DNA from: Chitinophagaceae bacterium
GTDB lineage: Bacteria > Bacteroidota > Bacteroidia > Chitinophagales > Chitinophagaceae
Length of the DNA: 64,000 nucleotides
Direction of reading: 5' to 3'
Assembly (NCBI GenBank): GCA_025933775.1
Contig: JAICZH010000002.1
Span: forward strand, 1-64,000
A model generated the notes under the pieces. That model was not told the origin of the DNA, did no database searches, and saw only the letters and a list, made by a program, of their open reading frames with translations. Below, one piece after another: positions 25,629-36,265 of the stretch (position 1 is the stretch's first letter; the number at the start of each line of letters is the position of its first letter). The translations under genes were made by a program, and so were the position numbers.

Positions 25629-27776
25629 ATGACTCCAAATCCCATCTCAGTTACGTTCGATATAGGCGAAGGCCGCATGATTACTATCGAAACAGGAAAA
25701 CTTGCCCGCCAGGCTGATGGCGCAGTAACAGTGCGTTCAGGCGATTGCGTAATACTTGCTACAGTGGTTGCTAATAAAGAGCCGAAAGAAGGCCAGTCTT
25801 TTTTTCCATTAACGGTAGATTACCAGGAAAAATTTGCATCGGCAGGTCGTATTCCCGGTTCATTTTTTAAAAGAGAAGCAAGACTAAATGATTATGAAAT
25901 ATTAACCTCAAGGCTTATTGACCGTGCCTTGCGGCCATTGTTTCCTGAAGATTATTTATGCGAGGTACAAGTGTTGGTATCGCTTATTTCCAGCGATGCA
26001 GAAGTAATGCCCGATGCCATGGCTTGCCTGGCAGCTTCTGCGGCTTTAGCCGTTTCTGATATTCCCATCCAGGAAATTATTTCTGAAGTACGCATTGCAA
26101 AAGTAAATGGAGAAATGATTGTGAACCCAAGCCGCACGCAACTTGCCAATGCTGAAATGGAATTTATTATTGCAGCTACCGATCGCAATATAATGATGGT
26201 GGAAGGGCAGGCCAAAGAATGCCAGGAAGAAGATTTAGTAAAAGCAATTGAAACAGCGCATGGCGCTATAAAAATACAGGTAAAGGCACAACAGGAACTT
26301 AGAGAAAAAGTTGGTGCAAAAGAAAAACGTGAATACGTAAAGCCTTATCGTAATAAAGAATTGTATGAAAAAATAATTGGTTTTGCAAAAGATAAAATGC
26401 TTGCCATTGCATCGAAAGCTACTTTAAAAAATGAAAGACAGGAAGCGTTTGAAAATCTTTTAAATGAAACCACAGCATTTCTTGGTGAAGAAATTTCAGA
26501 TGAAGATAAAGCATTAATAAAATTTTATTTTGGCGAATTACAATATCATGTTGTTCGCGATATGATATTAAATGATCATAAACGCCTTGATGGGCGCGGG
26601 CTTGAAGATATTCGACCACTTACAATGGAAATAGATTATCTTCCTTCACCACATGGTTCTGCTTTATTTACAAGAGGCGAAACACAATCTTTAACTACAG
26701 TTACGCTCGGCACACCATTAGATGAATTATTAGTAGAAAGCGCCGCCACCAGCGATTACTCCAAGTTTATTTTACATTATAATTTTCCACCTTTCTCAAC
26801 AGGTGAAGTGAAAATGATGAGAGGTGTTGGAAGAAGAGAAGTAGGACATGGTAACCTTGCCATGCGTTCTTTAAAACAAATTCTTCCCGGAGGAGATTAT
26901 CCTTACACAGTGCGAGTAGTGAGCGATATTCTGGAAAGCAATGGTTCTTCGTCTATGGCTACTGTATGTGCAGGCTCGCTCGCATTAATGGATGCAGGCG
27001 TTCCATTTAAGAAACATGTAAGCGGCGTGGCAATGGGGTTAATTTCAAAAGAAGGAAAGTTTGCAGTGCTTACCGATATTTTGGGTGATGAAGATCATTT
27101 AGGCGATATGGATTTTAAAGTTACCGGCACAAGAGAAGGAATTTGCGGCGTACAGATGGATATAAAAGTTGATGGACTAAGTATGGATATTATGCGGCAG
27201 GCGCTTGACCAGGCAAAGAGAGGAAGATTATTTATTTTGGATGCGATGTACAAATGTATTCCCCAGCATAGAAGCGATGTAAAACCGAATGCGCCGAGAA
27301 TGGAAAAATTAATTATAGATTCAGAATTTATTGGCGCAGTAATAGGCCCGGGCGGAAAAGTAATTCAGGAAATACAAAAAACTACCGGCGCTACTATTAA
27401 TATAACTGAAGTAGGTAAAACAGGTGAGGTAAGTATTTTCTCGGCAAATAAAGATAGCCTTGACCAGGCTGTTGCGTGGGTGAAGGGTATTGTTGCAGTT
27501 CCGGAAATTGGAGATGTATATGAAGGCACTGTAAAAGGTATTAAAGAGTTTGGAGCGTTTGTAGAATTTATGCCCGGAAAACAAGGACTGTTGCATATTT
27601 CAGAGATTATGTGGAAACGGCTTGAAAATATGGATAATATATTTACCGAAGGTGATAAAGTAAAAGTAAAACTGGTGGGGGTTGATCCTAAAACAGGAAA
27701 ATTTAAACTAAGCCGCAAAGCTTTAATGCCGAAGCCGGAATCAAATCCTGCAACAAGGCATTCTGGAAATAATTAA
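25629..27776 (+). CDS. pnp: polyribonucleotide nucleotidyltransferase
   Basis: 715 aa; RNase PH domains, KH (IGPGGKVIQEIQKTTGATINI), S1 domain. Confidence 0.98.
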   Translation: MTPNPISVTFDIGEGRMITIETGKLARQADGAVTVRSGDCVILATVVANKEPKEGQSFFPLTVDYQEKFASAGRIPGSFFKREARLNDYEILTSRLIDRALRPLFPEDYLCEVQVLVSLISSDAEVMPDAMACLAASAALAVSDIPIQEIISEVRIAKVNGEMIVNPSRTQLANAEMEFIIAATDRNIMMVEGQAKECQEEDLVKAIETAHGAIKIQVKAQQELREKVGAKEKREYVKPYRNKELYEKIIGFAKDKMLAIASKATLKNERQEAFENLLNETTAFLGEEISDEDKALIKFYFGELQYHVVRDMILNDHKRLDGRGLEDIRPLTMEIDYLPSPHGSALFTRGETQSLTTVTLGTPLDELLVESAATSDYSKFILHYNFPPFSTGEVKMMRGVGRREVGHGNLAMRSLKQILPGGDYPYTVRVVSDILESNGSSSMATVCAGSLALMDAGVPFKKHVSGVAMGLISKEGKFAVLTDILGDEDHLGDMDFKVTGTREGICGVQMDIKVDGLSMDIMRQALDQAKRGRLFILDAMYKCIPQHRSDVKPNAPRMEKLIIDSEFIGAVIGPGGKVIQEIQKTTGATINITEVGKTGEVSIFSANKDSLDQAVAWVKGIVAVPEIGDVYEGTVKGIKEFGAFVEFMPGKQGLLHISEIMWKRLENMDNIFTEGDKVKVKLVGVDPKTGKFKLSRKALMPKPESNPATRHSGNN

Positions 27777-27800
27777 TTTTTTATCAAACTAAATAAATAA

Positions 27801-27829
27801 GCTTGTAGAATTCTGCAGGCTTTTTTTTT
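27801..27829 (+). terminator. Terminator after pnp whose U-tract abuts the prmA ATG
   Basis: GCTTGTAGAATTCTGCAGGC + T9, then ATG at 27830. Confidence 0.65.
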
Positions 27830-28645
27830 ATGAAAAATTTTATCAAAATAAAAATTGAATCAGTTTCATTACATGCAGGTGAAATACTAATGGCTGAATT
27901 ATCTGAAAATAATTTTTATGCATTTGAACAAGATGAAAATATTTTATTTGCTTATATAGAAGAAAAAGATTTTAATGAAAACCATTTTAAAAAATTATTA
28001 CCGGCAAATACAATATATACCTATTCAATCATTGAAGATAAAAACTGGAACGAGGAATGGGAAAACAATTTGCAGCCTGTTGTTATAAATAATTTTGTGG
28101 CAATAAGAGCCGCTTTTCACAAGCCTATAAAAAATGTAAAACATGAAATAATCATTACGCCAAAAATGAGTTTTGGCACTGGCCATCATCCCACTACTTT
28201 TTTAATGATTGATTTAATGCAAAAAATTAATTTCAAAAATAAAAGCGTTCTTGATTTTGGAACCGGCACGGGTGTTCTTGCCATTCTTGCTGAAAAGCAA
28301 GGCGCAGCTTCGGTTGTAGCAATTGATCAAGATGAATGGAGCATTGAAAATGCATTAGAAAATATTAAAGCAAATAATTGTAATAATATTATTGTGAAGC
28401 AACAAAATAATATTACAGGCATTTCTTTCGTTGATATTATTCTGGCAAATATCAATTTAAATGTACTGAAAGAAAATGCAAAAGATTTTTCAATGCTGTT
28501 ACGTTCAGGAACTTTTTTAATCGCCAGTGGTATTCTGTCAGAAAATGAGACGGGAATCATTTCTGTTTTTGTTAAAAATGATTTTATTAAAAAAAAATTA
28601 TCGCAAAAAAATAAATGGCTTGCGTTATTATTTCAAAAGCAATAA
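27830..28645 (+). CDS. prmA: ribosomal protein L11 methyltransferase
   Basis: MSFGTGHHPTTFLM; VLDFGTGTGVLAILAEKQGA. Confidence 0.92.
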   Translation: MKNFIKIKIESVSLHAGEILMAELSENNFYAFEQDENILFAYIEEKDFNENHFKKLLPANTIYTYSIIEDKNWNEEWENNLQPVVINNFVAIRAAFHKPIKNVKHEIIITPKMSFGTGHHPTTFLMIDLMQKINFKNKSVLDFGTGTGVLAILAEKQGAASVVAIDQDEWSIENALENIKANNCNNIIVKQQNNITGISFVDIILANINLNVLKENAKDFSMLLRSGTFLIASGILSENETGIISVFVKNDFIKKKLSQKNKWLALLFQKQ

Positions 28646-28712
28646 TTTTTGGGAAAATAATAAAGGTTACCCATTAATTTTAGTGCTATATTTGTCAACC
28701 TTACCATAATTT

Positions 28713-29366
28713 ATGAAAGAACTTTTACTCATTATAATTGCATATCTTCTTGGATCAATTCCCACCGCATTAATTATAAGCAGGTCTTTTTTTGGTGTTG
28801 ATATAAGAGAATATGGTAGCGGCAACATGGGCGCTACCAATACTTTCAGAGTGTTGGGCCCAAAATTTGGAACCATAGTAATGGCTGGCGATATGCTTAA
28901 AGGAATTCTGGCTGTTGCGCTTTATAATTTATTACCTTATTATCTTACCAATGAATTAGAACGTACCAATCTTATGATAGGGTTGGGGCTTGCAGCAGTG
29001 GCAGGTCATATTTATCCGATATGGGCGCAGTTCAGAGGAGGTAAAGGTGTTGCTACACTTTTTGGAATGTTGCTCACCATTCAGCCCATTGTTGCTGTGT
29101 GTTGCGTTGGCGTTTTTTTATTAGTGTTATTTTTAACCAGGTACGTCTCTTTAAGTTCTATTCTTGCAGGTATTGCTTTGCCAATATGTGTTTTATGGAT
29201 CTATAATGAAAAAGAAGTTTTTTACAGAGTATTTGCAGTTGCAGTGGCAGCGCTTATTGTATTGACCCATCAAAAAAATATCAGCCGGCTTCTTAACGGA
29301 AATGAAAATCGCGTTCCTATCTTAAAATATCGTGATAGAAGAAAAATGCGCAGAAGAGAATCTTAA
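28713..29366 (+). CDS. plsY: glycerol-3-phosphate acyltransferase
   Basis: LLGSIPTALI; REYGSGNMGATNTFRVLG; FRGGKGVAT. Confidence 0.97.
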   Translation: MKELLLIIIAYLLGSIPTALIISRSFFGVDIREYGSGNMGATNTFRVLGPKFGTIVMAGDMLKGILAVALYNLLPYYLTNELERTNLMIGLGLAAVAGHIYPIWAQFRGGKGVATLFGMLLTIQPIVAVCCVGVFLLVLFLTRYVSLSSILAGIALPICVLWIYNEKEVFYRVFAVAVAALIVLTHQKNISRLLNGNENRVPILKYRDRRKMRRRES

Positions 29367-29471
29367 TTATCCGCTCTTTATTTTTCATTTATACTCCTTC
29401 CTTCTTAAAAAAATAATCTTCATCGTAATTTGGTACGCCAATTGTTTCTTTAATAAAAGATCAAAAATTTT

Positions 29472-30287
29472 ATGATGAAAAAAATATTTGCACTTATTGC
29501 ATTAAGTTCTATAATTATAGTTGCATGTACAACTAATGCAATCACGGGTCGTAAGCAATTATCTCTCGTTTCCGAATCAACACTTCAAAAAGAAGCGGTT
29601 ACTCAATACAATTCATTTCTTGCAAGTAATAAAGTTGTAAGCGCTTCAACCAATAAAGATGCAGAAATGGTAAAGCGTGTGGGAAGGCGCATTGCCGATG
29701 CCATTACAAGATATTATAGCCAGAAAGGATTGTCTAATGAATTGTCAGGATATAACTGGGAATTTAATTTGGTAGATAACAAAGAAGTAAATGCATGGTG
29801 TATGCCTGGCGGAAAAGTAGTAGTTTATACAGGCATTTTACCGGTTACACAAAATGAAGCCGCGCTGGCAATAGTGATGGGGCACGAAATTACCCATGCT
29901 GTGGCGCATCATGGACAGGAAAGAATAAGTCAGGCTCTTTTGGCGCAGGGAATAGGCCTTACCGGTGATGTATTTACATCGGGCAATGCTCAGGCAAATA
30001 ATATTTTTAATGCCATATATGCGCCTACTGCCCAAATCGGGGTATTGCTACCCAACTCCCGGCAGCAAGAATATGAAGCCGATCATTATGGACTTATATT
30101 CGCAGCTATGGCCGGTTATAATCCCAGAGAAGCTATTCCTTTTTGGACAAGGATGGCAAACTTAAGTAAAGGCCAGCAAACTCCAGAAATTTTAAGCGAT
30201 CACCCTTTAGATTCAAAAAGAATTGCCAAATTAAAAACGTACATGAATGAAGCTTTAAAATATTACCAGCCGGTAAATTCAAATTAA
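29472..30287 (+). CDS. M48-family metallopeptidase lipoprotein
   Basis: MGHEITHAVAHHGQER (HExxH), lipobox, YEADHYGL. Confidence 0.93.
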   Translation: MMKKIFALIALSSIIIVACTTNAITGRKQLSLVSESTLQKEAVTQYNSFLASNKVVSASTNKDAEMVKRVGRRIADAITRYYSQKGLSNELSGYNWEFNLVDNKEVNAWCMPGGKVVVYTGILPVTQNEAALAIVMGHEITHAVAHHGQERISQALLAQGIGLTGDVFTSGNAQANNIFNAIYAPTAQIGVLLPNSRQQEYEADHYGLIFAAMAGYNPREAIPFWTRMANLSKGQQTPEILSDHPLDSKRIAKLKTYMNEALKYYQPVNSN

Positions 30288-30465
30288 AAATTATCAGGCG
30301 TATCATTTCTTTTATAGATGTTTTATTGGTAGGAAGCAATATTTTATGTAATTTTGCATCTGTCTTTTCTGCACCTTGTTTTTTCTTGATTTTTCCAACC
30401 CCAATGATATACAGTGGTGCAGGTAATTAGGGCAATTTTTTTAATCTTAAAATTTTTCTTCGCTT

Positions 30466-30930
30466 ATGTCTCAAACATTGTTTGAAAAATTGCAATTAGA
30501 AAATGAAAAAAATCTGTTAATCCAAGGTCTTCCATCTACAATTGAAAAACAATTTTCGAAGCTTTCATTTTCAAAAAATGTTACCCAGCTTTTAAAAACG
30601 AGAAAGATTGACTTTGCGCTGGTGTTTGCTTTAAATTCAAATCAATTATGCAAAATTCTTTCTGAAGTTTGTCCCGCTTTACATGATGCAGGAAAGTTAT
30701 GGATTGCGTTTCCTAAAGTAACTTCGAAGATTGCCAGCGATTTGAATCGAGATTGTTCATGGAATGCTTTAATTGAACTTGGATTTGAAAGCAGCGATAT
30801 GGTGGAGCTTGATTATGTTTGGAGCGCACAGCTATTTACTAAAACTGATTTTTGCGAAAATCAAGATTCAAATATCACAAAATATAAAACTGCTTCAAGA
30901 AGAAAAGCCGCAGAAGTGGAAAGCTATTAA
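30466..30930 (+). CDS. hypothetical protein
   Basis: 154 aa, complete ORF with strong coding composition; no motif recognised with certainty. Confidence 0.65.
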   Translation: MSQTLFEKLQLENEKNLLIQGLPSTIEKQFSKLSFSKNVTQLLKTRKIDFALVFALNSNQLCKILSEVCPALHDAGKLWIAFPKVTSKIASDLNRDCSWNALIELGFESSDMVELDYVWSAQLFTKTDFCENQDSNITKYKTASRRKAAEVESY

Positions 30931-30954
30931 GCCATAATATTTTGTTCAAATAAA

Positions 30955-33060
30955 TTATTTTATCTGAAGCAGTGCTGCTGAAACCTGCTCCACTGGTTGT
31001 CTGCATGTTTTGTTCCGGCAAACGTAAATCATCGTTTTTCCATTTATGAATTTATTTTGTAAGAGTGAAAAATTACTTTCACTTGCACCGCCAAGATAAA
31101 TTGCATCGGGCAAATAATGTTTATGAAATTCAGAAAGTTTTTCTTTCCATTCGTTGCCAGCAATAGCAATTTCGTAAGGCTCTTTAATTTGCAAAGCCAG
31201 TGCCTGCGCCCAGTTGCTATAATATCCTGGAGTTTTTTTCATATCTTCTATAACATTTTTTACAAGCTGAGCAGATTGATTTTTATAATTTTCATTTTCA
31301 AAATATAAACTAAGCAATAATAAATTTTTTGCCATTTCACTGTTAGATGACGGAATTACATTATCAGCCACTTCCATTTTGCGCGCAATCAAATTGCTGT
31401 ACAAATCATCTGTATAAAAAAACATTCCTGAAGTAGAATCATAAAAATGCTGCAGTGCGTATTGCATCAGTTCATTTGCTTTTTGCAAATAATTTTCATT
31501 AAAACTTACCTGATAATATTCAATAAGAGCGCTTATCATAAAAGCATAATCATCGAGAAATGCATGTATAGTCGCTGTATCATTTTTATAATTTCGATAC
31601 AAACCATTTTCTTTTGTTGTAATTTTTTTTAATAAAAAATTTATATCCGTTTCAGCCATTTGTAAAAAATCTTTTTCGCCAAAAGTTTCATATGCAGCGA
31701 GCAAACCCTTTGCCATCAGGGCATTCCATGAGGTTAATATTTTATCATCTGTCTGCGGACGATTGCGTGTATCCCTTACCGTTAGTATCTTTAATTTTAA
31801 TGAATCAATTTTATTTTCAAGTTCATCTTTTGTAAGATTGTATTTTTTGAGTCTATTTTTATCGCCTTCATTTATGTCAGGAATATTTTTATCATGCTCC
31901 CAATTTCCTTTATCAGTTATTCCAAAATAATCACAAAAAATATCTGCATCATTTCCTAAATTTTTTTTTATTTCATCTTTACTCCACACATAAAATTTCC
32001 CTTCTTCGCCATCACTGTCTGCATCAAGCGAAGAATAAAATCCACCTTCCTGCGAAGTGAGTTCTCGTTTTATAAATCCAATTGTTTCATAAACTATTTT
32101 TTTGTATAAAGGATTTTTGGTAAGCTGAAATGCATGGCTGTAAAGGCTTACAAGCTGCGCATTATCATACAACATTTTTTCAAAATGAGGAACATGCCAG
32201 TTCGCATCGGTTGAATATCTTGAAAAACCTCCTCCAATCTGATCGTATATTCCACCCTCAGCAATATGTTGCAATGTGGTTTCAACTGCCTTTAATGCAT
32301 CATTATTTTTAGTGAAATAATTATACTGCAAAAGATTTTCCCAAATGGATGGCATTGGAAATTTTATCGAACTGGTAGTGCCGCCTTTTTTCCAATCAAT
32401 GTTCTGTTGTAAAGTATCAAACATTTCATCTGAATTTTTTTCTGAAAATGAAATGGTGTTTTTATTCATCGGAACATTTTCAATATCTCTTATTCCTTTG
32501 GCAACATGATCAGCCTGCTCTTGTAATTTTTCTGGATCCTTTTTATATAAATCAGAAAAATATTTCAAAACCTGTATCCACCTTTCTTTAGGAAAATAAG
32601 TGCCTGCATAAAAAGGTTTGCCATCAGGCATTGCCAGTGCGTTCAAGGGCCAGCCGCCATTTCCATTGATAAGATAGGCAGCATTCATGTACACCTGGTC
32701 CACATCGGGGCGTTCCTCCCTGTCCACTTTTATACAAATAAAATTTTCATTCATAGTGTGAGCAACCGTTGTATCCTCATAACTTTCATGTTCCATTACA
32801 TGACACCAATGGCACGCTGCATAACCCACACTTATTAATAACATTTTATTTTCTTTCTTTGCCTTCGCAAGCGCTTCAAAGCCCCATGGATACCAGTTTA
32901 CAGGGTTGTGTGCGTGCTGCAAAAGATAAGGGCTGGTTTCATGAATGAGCGCATTTGTGTACATAAATTTTTTGTTTTCAGTATTTGATTTCTGGCTGCA
33001 CGAAGTAAGATGAAAGCATAAAATTATAATTGCTATTAAATTAATTTTTGTACAAAACAT
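30955..33060 (-). CDS. thioredoxin-domain protein, DUF255/YyaL family
   Basis: [46 protein letters not shown]. Confidence 0.95.
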   Translation of the reverse strand: MFCTKINLIAIIILCFHLTSCSQKSNTENKKFMYTNALIHETSPYLLQHAHNPVNWYPWGFEALAKAKKENKMLLISVGYAACHWCHVMEHESYEDTTVAHTMNENFICIKVDREERPDVDQVYMNAAYLINGNGGWPLNALAMPDGKPFYAGTYFPKERWIQVLKYFSDLYKKDPEKLQEQADHVAKGIRDIENVPMNKNTISFSEKNSDEMFDTLQQNIDWKKGGTTSSIKFPMPSIWENLLQYNYFTKNNDALKAVETTLQHIAEGGIYDQIGGGFSRYSTDANWHVPHFEKMLYDNAQLVSLYSHAFQLTKNPLYKKIVYETIGFIKRELTSQEGGFYSSLDADSDGEEGKFYVWSKDEIKKNLGNDADIFCDYFGITDKGNWEHDKNIPDINEGDKNRLKKYNLTKDELENKIDSLKLKILTVRDTRNRPQTDDKILTSWNALMAKGLLAAYETFGEKDFLQMAETDINFLLKKITTKENGLYRNYKNDTATIHAFLDDYAFMISALIEYYQVSFNENYLQKANELMQYALQHFYDSTSGMFFYTDDLYSNLIARKMEVADNVIPSSNSEMAKNLLLLSLYFENENYKNQSAQLVKNVIEDMKKTPGYYSNWAQALALQIKEPYEIAIAGNEWKEKLSEFHKHYLPDAIYLGGASESNFSLLQNKFINGKTMIYVCRNKTCRQPVEQVSAALLQIK
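31763..31786 (-). repeat. Interspersed repeat, 1 mismatch in core
   Basis: rc: ACTAACGGTAAGGGATACACGCAA in DUF255 ORF. Confidence 0.65.
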
Positions 33061-33187
33061 TTTTTTAAAATGATTATTTATGATTTCAAAATCGTTTTAT
33101 AAAGTTAGTTTAAGAAATATTAGTCATTAATGAAAAAAAATTTTAATAATAATATTGATTGAATAATTACACATAAATTAGCATTGC

Positions 33188-34423
33188 ATGGCTACGCAAA
33201 TATTTACGAATATCAGTTTGCTTGTTAACACCCGAGAAGAAAATAAATTGCTTCGCGGCAATGAACTTTTCAATTTGCCTTGTATAAAAAATGCGTATAT
33301 AATTATTGAAGATGATATAATTGCAAAGTATGGCAGCATGAATAATTATAAGCATAACACAAATCAATCAACAAGGTTAAAAAATAATTGTATTGTGTTG
33401 CCATGCTGGTGCGATAGTCACACCCACCTTGTGTTTGCGGGCAGCCGAGAAAATGAATTTGTTGATAAAATAAAAGGATTAAGTTATGCCGAAATTGCTG
33501 CAAAGGGAGAAGGTATTTTACATTCAGCAAAAAAATTAAATGAAACTTCCGAAGGTGAATTATTTATCCAGGCCTGGAAAAGATTAGAAGAAGTTACCAA
33601 ATTGGGAACCGGCGCTATTGAAATTAAAAGTGGATATGGATTAACGTTGGATGGAGAATTAAAAATGCTTCGTGTAATAAAAAAATTAAAAGAAAAAAGT
33701 TCTTTAAAAATTAAATCAACATTTCTTGGAGCACATGCATTTCCTGTGGAATATAAAAATGACCATGAAAAATATATCAACATAATAATAGATGAAATGC
33801 TTCCGGTAATTGCAAAAGAAAAGCTTGCTGATTACATTGATGTTTTTTGTGAAAAGGATTTTTTTTCTGCAGAAGAAATGGAAAGAATTTGTAAAGCAGG
33901 TAAAGAGTATGGATTAAAACCGAAGCTGCATGTGAACCAACTCAACAGCATCGGAGGAATCGAAAAAGGAATTGAATTAAACGCAATTTCTCTTGATCAT
34001 TTGGAAACATTAAATGAACAAGAAATTCAATTGCTTGGAAAATTTAATGGTTGCGCAACACTGTTACCTTCTGCAGCATTTTTTTTAAGAATGCCCTTAC
34101 AACCCGCTCGTAGATTGATTCATACGGGAGCTGCTGTTACGCTTGCTTCCGATTATAATCCCGGCTCATCGCCATCAGGCAATATGAATTTTGTTATTTC
34201 GCTTGCATGCATTCAAATGAAAATGCTTCCCGAGGAAGCGATGAATGCAGCTACTATTAATGGCGCTTTTGCAATGGAAATTGAAAATGATTTTGGCAGC
34301 ATTTCTGTTGGCAAGAAAGCGAATTTAATTTTTACAAAACCTGTTCCATCGCTGGCATATCTTCCTTATTCATTTGCAACTAATTTAATTGATAAGGTAA
34401 TGATAAATGGGGCGTTTGTTTAG
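33188..34423 (+). CDS. hutI: imidazolonepropionase
   Basis: WCDSHTHLVFAGSRENEF; GAIEIKSGYGLTLDGELKML; FLGAHAFP; ASDYNPGSSPSGNM. Confidence 0.96.
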   Translation: MATQIFTNISLLVNTREENKLLRGNELFNLPCIKNAYIIIEDDIIAKYGSMNNYKHNTNQSTRLKNNCIVLPCWCDSHTHLVFAGSRENEFVDKIKGLSYAEIAAKGEGILHSAKKLNETSEGELFIQAWKRLEEVTKLGTGAIEIKSGYGLTLDGELKMLRVIKKLKEKSSLKIKSTFLGAHAFPVEYKNDHEKYINIIIDEMLPVIAKEKLADYIDVFCEKDFFSAEEMERICKAGKEYGLKPKLHVNQLNSIGGIEKGIELNAISLDHLETLNEQEIQLLGKFNGCATLLPSAAFFLRMPLQPARRLIHTGAAVTLASDYNPGSSPSGNMNFVISLACIQMKMLPEEAMNAATINGAFAMEIENDFGSISVGKKANLIFTKPVPSLAYLPYSFATNLIDKVMINGAFV

Positions 34424-34520
34424 TAGATTCTTTTCAAATAAAAAGGCCCCCAAAAAATATTACTCTTATCATTAACTTACTTTTTTGCTAAGAAAAAGTA
34501 TCTTTAATAAAATGTTTATT

Positions 34521-34715
34521 ATGGAATCACTTCAATTCAAAACTACAATTTCTTCACTCACCGAAATAAAAATTCCTGAAGATATCAAGGAAAAAATTCA
34601 GTTAAATCAGCAAGTGCGTGTATTACTCATACCTGAAGGGGAACGCCTTTACGAAGAATGGAAGGATGAGGAATGGAATAAATTATCCATGTTGGTAAAT
34701 GATGATGGGCAATAA
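34521..34715 (+). CDS. putative antitoxin partner
   Basis: Small ORF directly upstream of MazF/PemK-like ORF; acidic C-terminus. Confidence 0.6.
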   Translation: MESLQFKTTISSLTEIKIPEDIKEKIQLNQQVRVLLIPEGERLYEEWKDEEWNKLSMLVNDDGQ

Positions 34716-34732
34716 TTAAACCTTAAACTTGT

Positions 34733-35056
34733 ATGTATTTATTTGGTGAAGTTCTTATAATTAACTTTCCTTTCTCAGATGGTTTACGCTCAAAACGCCG
34801 ACCTGTCATGGTTATTAAAGATACTGGGGATAACAACATCTTAATTGCCAAAATTACGAGTCAAGCGTACAATACTGAATTCGATGTTTACATAAATGAT
34901 TGGCAAATGGCGGGATTACTATCAGCATCATATGTTAGAATTCATAAAATTCAAACCCTTTATTCTTCTTTAGTATTTGGAAATATTGGACAAATATCAC
35001 ACAGCGACTTAAAATTAGTAAAACGAACGTTGGCAAAGTTGATTCTTAACTTATAA
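34733..35056 (+). CDS. MazF/PemK-family toxin-like protein
   Basis: GEVLIINFPFSDGLRSKRRPVMVIKD, typical PemK start. Confidence 0.8.
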   Translation: MYLFGEVLIINFPFSDGLRSKRRPVMVIKDTGDNNILIAKITSQAYNTEFDVYINDWQMAGLLSASYVRIHKIQTLYSSLVFGNIGQISHSDLKLVKRTLAKLILNL

Positions 35057-35115
35057 AGCAATGATAGCTTCTTGTTATTTTTATTGTCTAAAAAGTCCCA
35101 AATAAATTTCTGTGC

Positions 35116-36174
35116 ATGAAACATTTTAAGCCTTACAATAAAACCGAAATACTTTCTCATACACATCTTCGTAAGTTTGAAACTAAATTGGGTGAATGTG
35201 TAAACGCCTGCAACGAAAAAATTTCTTTTGAAAAAAATATTTCTCACACAAAAGCATCCTATATTATCATCGGCATACCCGAAGACATAGGCGTGAAAGC
35301 CAACCTGGGCAAGGGCGGAGCAGATTCGTGCTGGTTTCCTTTTCTTAATGCTTTTTTAAATATTCAAAGTAATGATTTTTTTACGGGCGAAAATGTAATG
35401 ATTGCAGGACACTTTGATTTTAATGATATAAAAAATATAATCAGTATTAATGCATCAACCGGTGATGAAAAAATTGCAGCCTACCGTCATGCCGTAATCA
35501 CAATTGATAATGAAGTGGAAGAATTAATAAAAATAATTACTTACCATAAAAGAATTCCAATTATAATTGGCGGCGGACACAACAATGCATATCCTGCTAT
35601 AAAAGGGGCTGCAAAAGGATTGCATAAAGCAGAGCTTTTGCAGCTGGCACAGATCAATTGCATAAATCTTGATGCACATGTTGATTATCGCCCAATGGAA
35701 GGAAGGCACAGTGGTAATGCATTTCGCTATGCTGATGAAGACGGATATTTAAATAAATATTGCGCAATAGGCGTGCATGAAAATTATTTACAACAAAATG
35801 TGTGGACAGATATTTTAAACAATCCTTTTATTGATTGTATTACTTATGAAGATATTTTTATTCATGAAAAAAGAAATTTTATCCAGGCAATTGCACATGC
35901 TACCGGTTTTACAGAAGATAATTATACAGGCATTGAGCTTGATCTTGATTCAATAGAAAATGTTTTAAGCAGCGCATTATCGCCTTGCGGAATAACAACA
36001 TTACATGCAAGACAATTTATAAATTTTGTAGCAACTGATTGTAAAGTAGCCTACGTTCATATTTGCGAGGGAGCCACTGCCTTAGAAAATGGAGATGAAA
36101 ATAATACTACCGGAAAACTTATCAGTTATTTGGTAAGTGATTTTATAAAAGCACGCCAGGGCAGTATTAATTAA
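35116..36174 (+). CDS. hutG: arginase-family formimidoylglutamase-like protein
   Basis: IGIPEDIGVKANLGKGGAD; IIGGGHNNAYPAIKG; NLDAHVDYRP; GIELDLDSIENV. Confidence 0.85.
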   Translation: MKHFKPYNKTEILSHTHLRKFETKLGECVNACNEKISFEKNISHTKASYIIIGIPEDIGVKANLGKGGADSCWFPFLNAFLNIQSNDFFTGENVMIAGHFDFNDIKNIISINASTGDEKIAAYRHAVITIDNEVEELIKIITYHKRIPIIIGGGHNNAYPAIKGAAKGLHKAELLQLAQINCINLDAHVDYRPMEGRHSGNAFRYADEDGYLNKYCAIGVHENYLQQNVWTDILNNPFIDCITYEDIFIHEKRNFIQAIAHATGFTEDNYTGIELDLDSIENVLSSALSPCGITTLHARQFINFVATDCKVAYVHICEGATALENGDENNTTGKLISYLVSDFIKARQGSIN

Positions 36175-36210
36175 TATATTTTTTCAAGTGCTATTTAATA
36201 AAAAAATTTT

Positions 36211-36234
36211 ACTAACGGTAACGTATAAACGCAA
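36211..36234 (+). repeat. Interspersed repeat, exact core
   Basis: actaacggtaacgtataaacgcaa, intergenic hutG/purC. Confidence 0.75.
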
Positions 36235-36265
36235 TTTTTTTATTTGTAAATGAGAAAGAAACACC

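Noticed and set aside
25809-25830. TTAACGGTAGATTACC in pnp as another copy of the interspersed repeat
   Set aside because: Encodes the conserved PNPase FPLTVDYQEKF motif and lacks the second half of the repeat.
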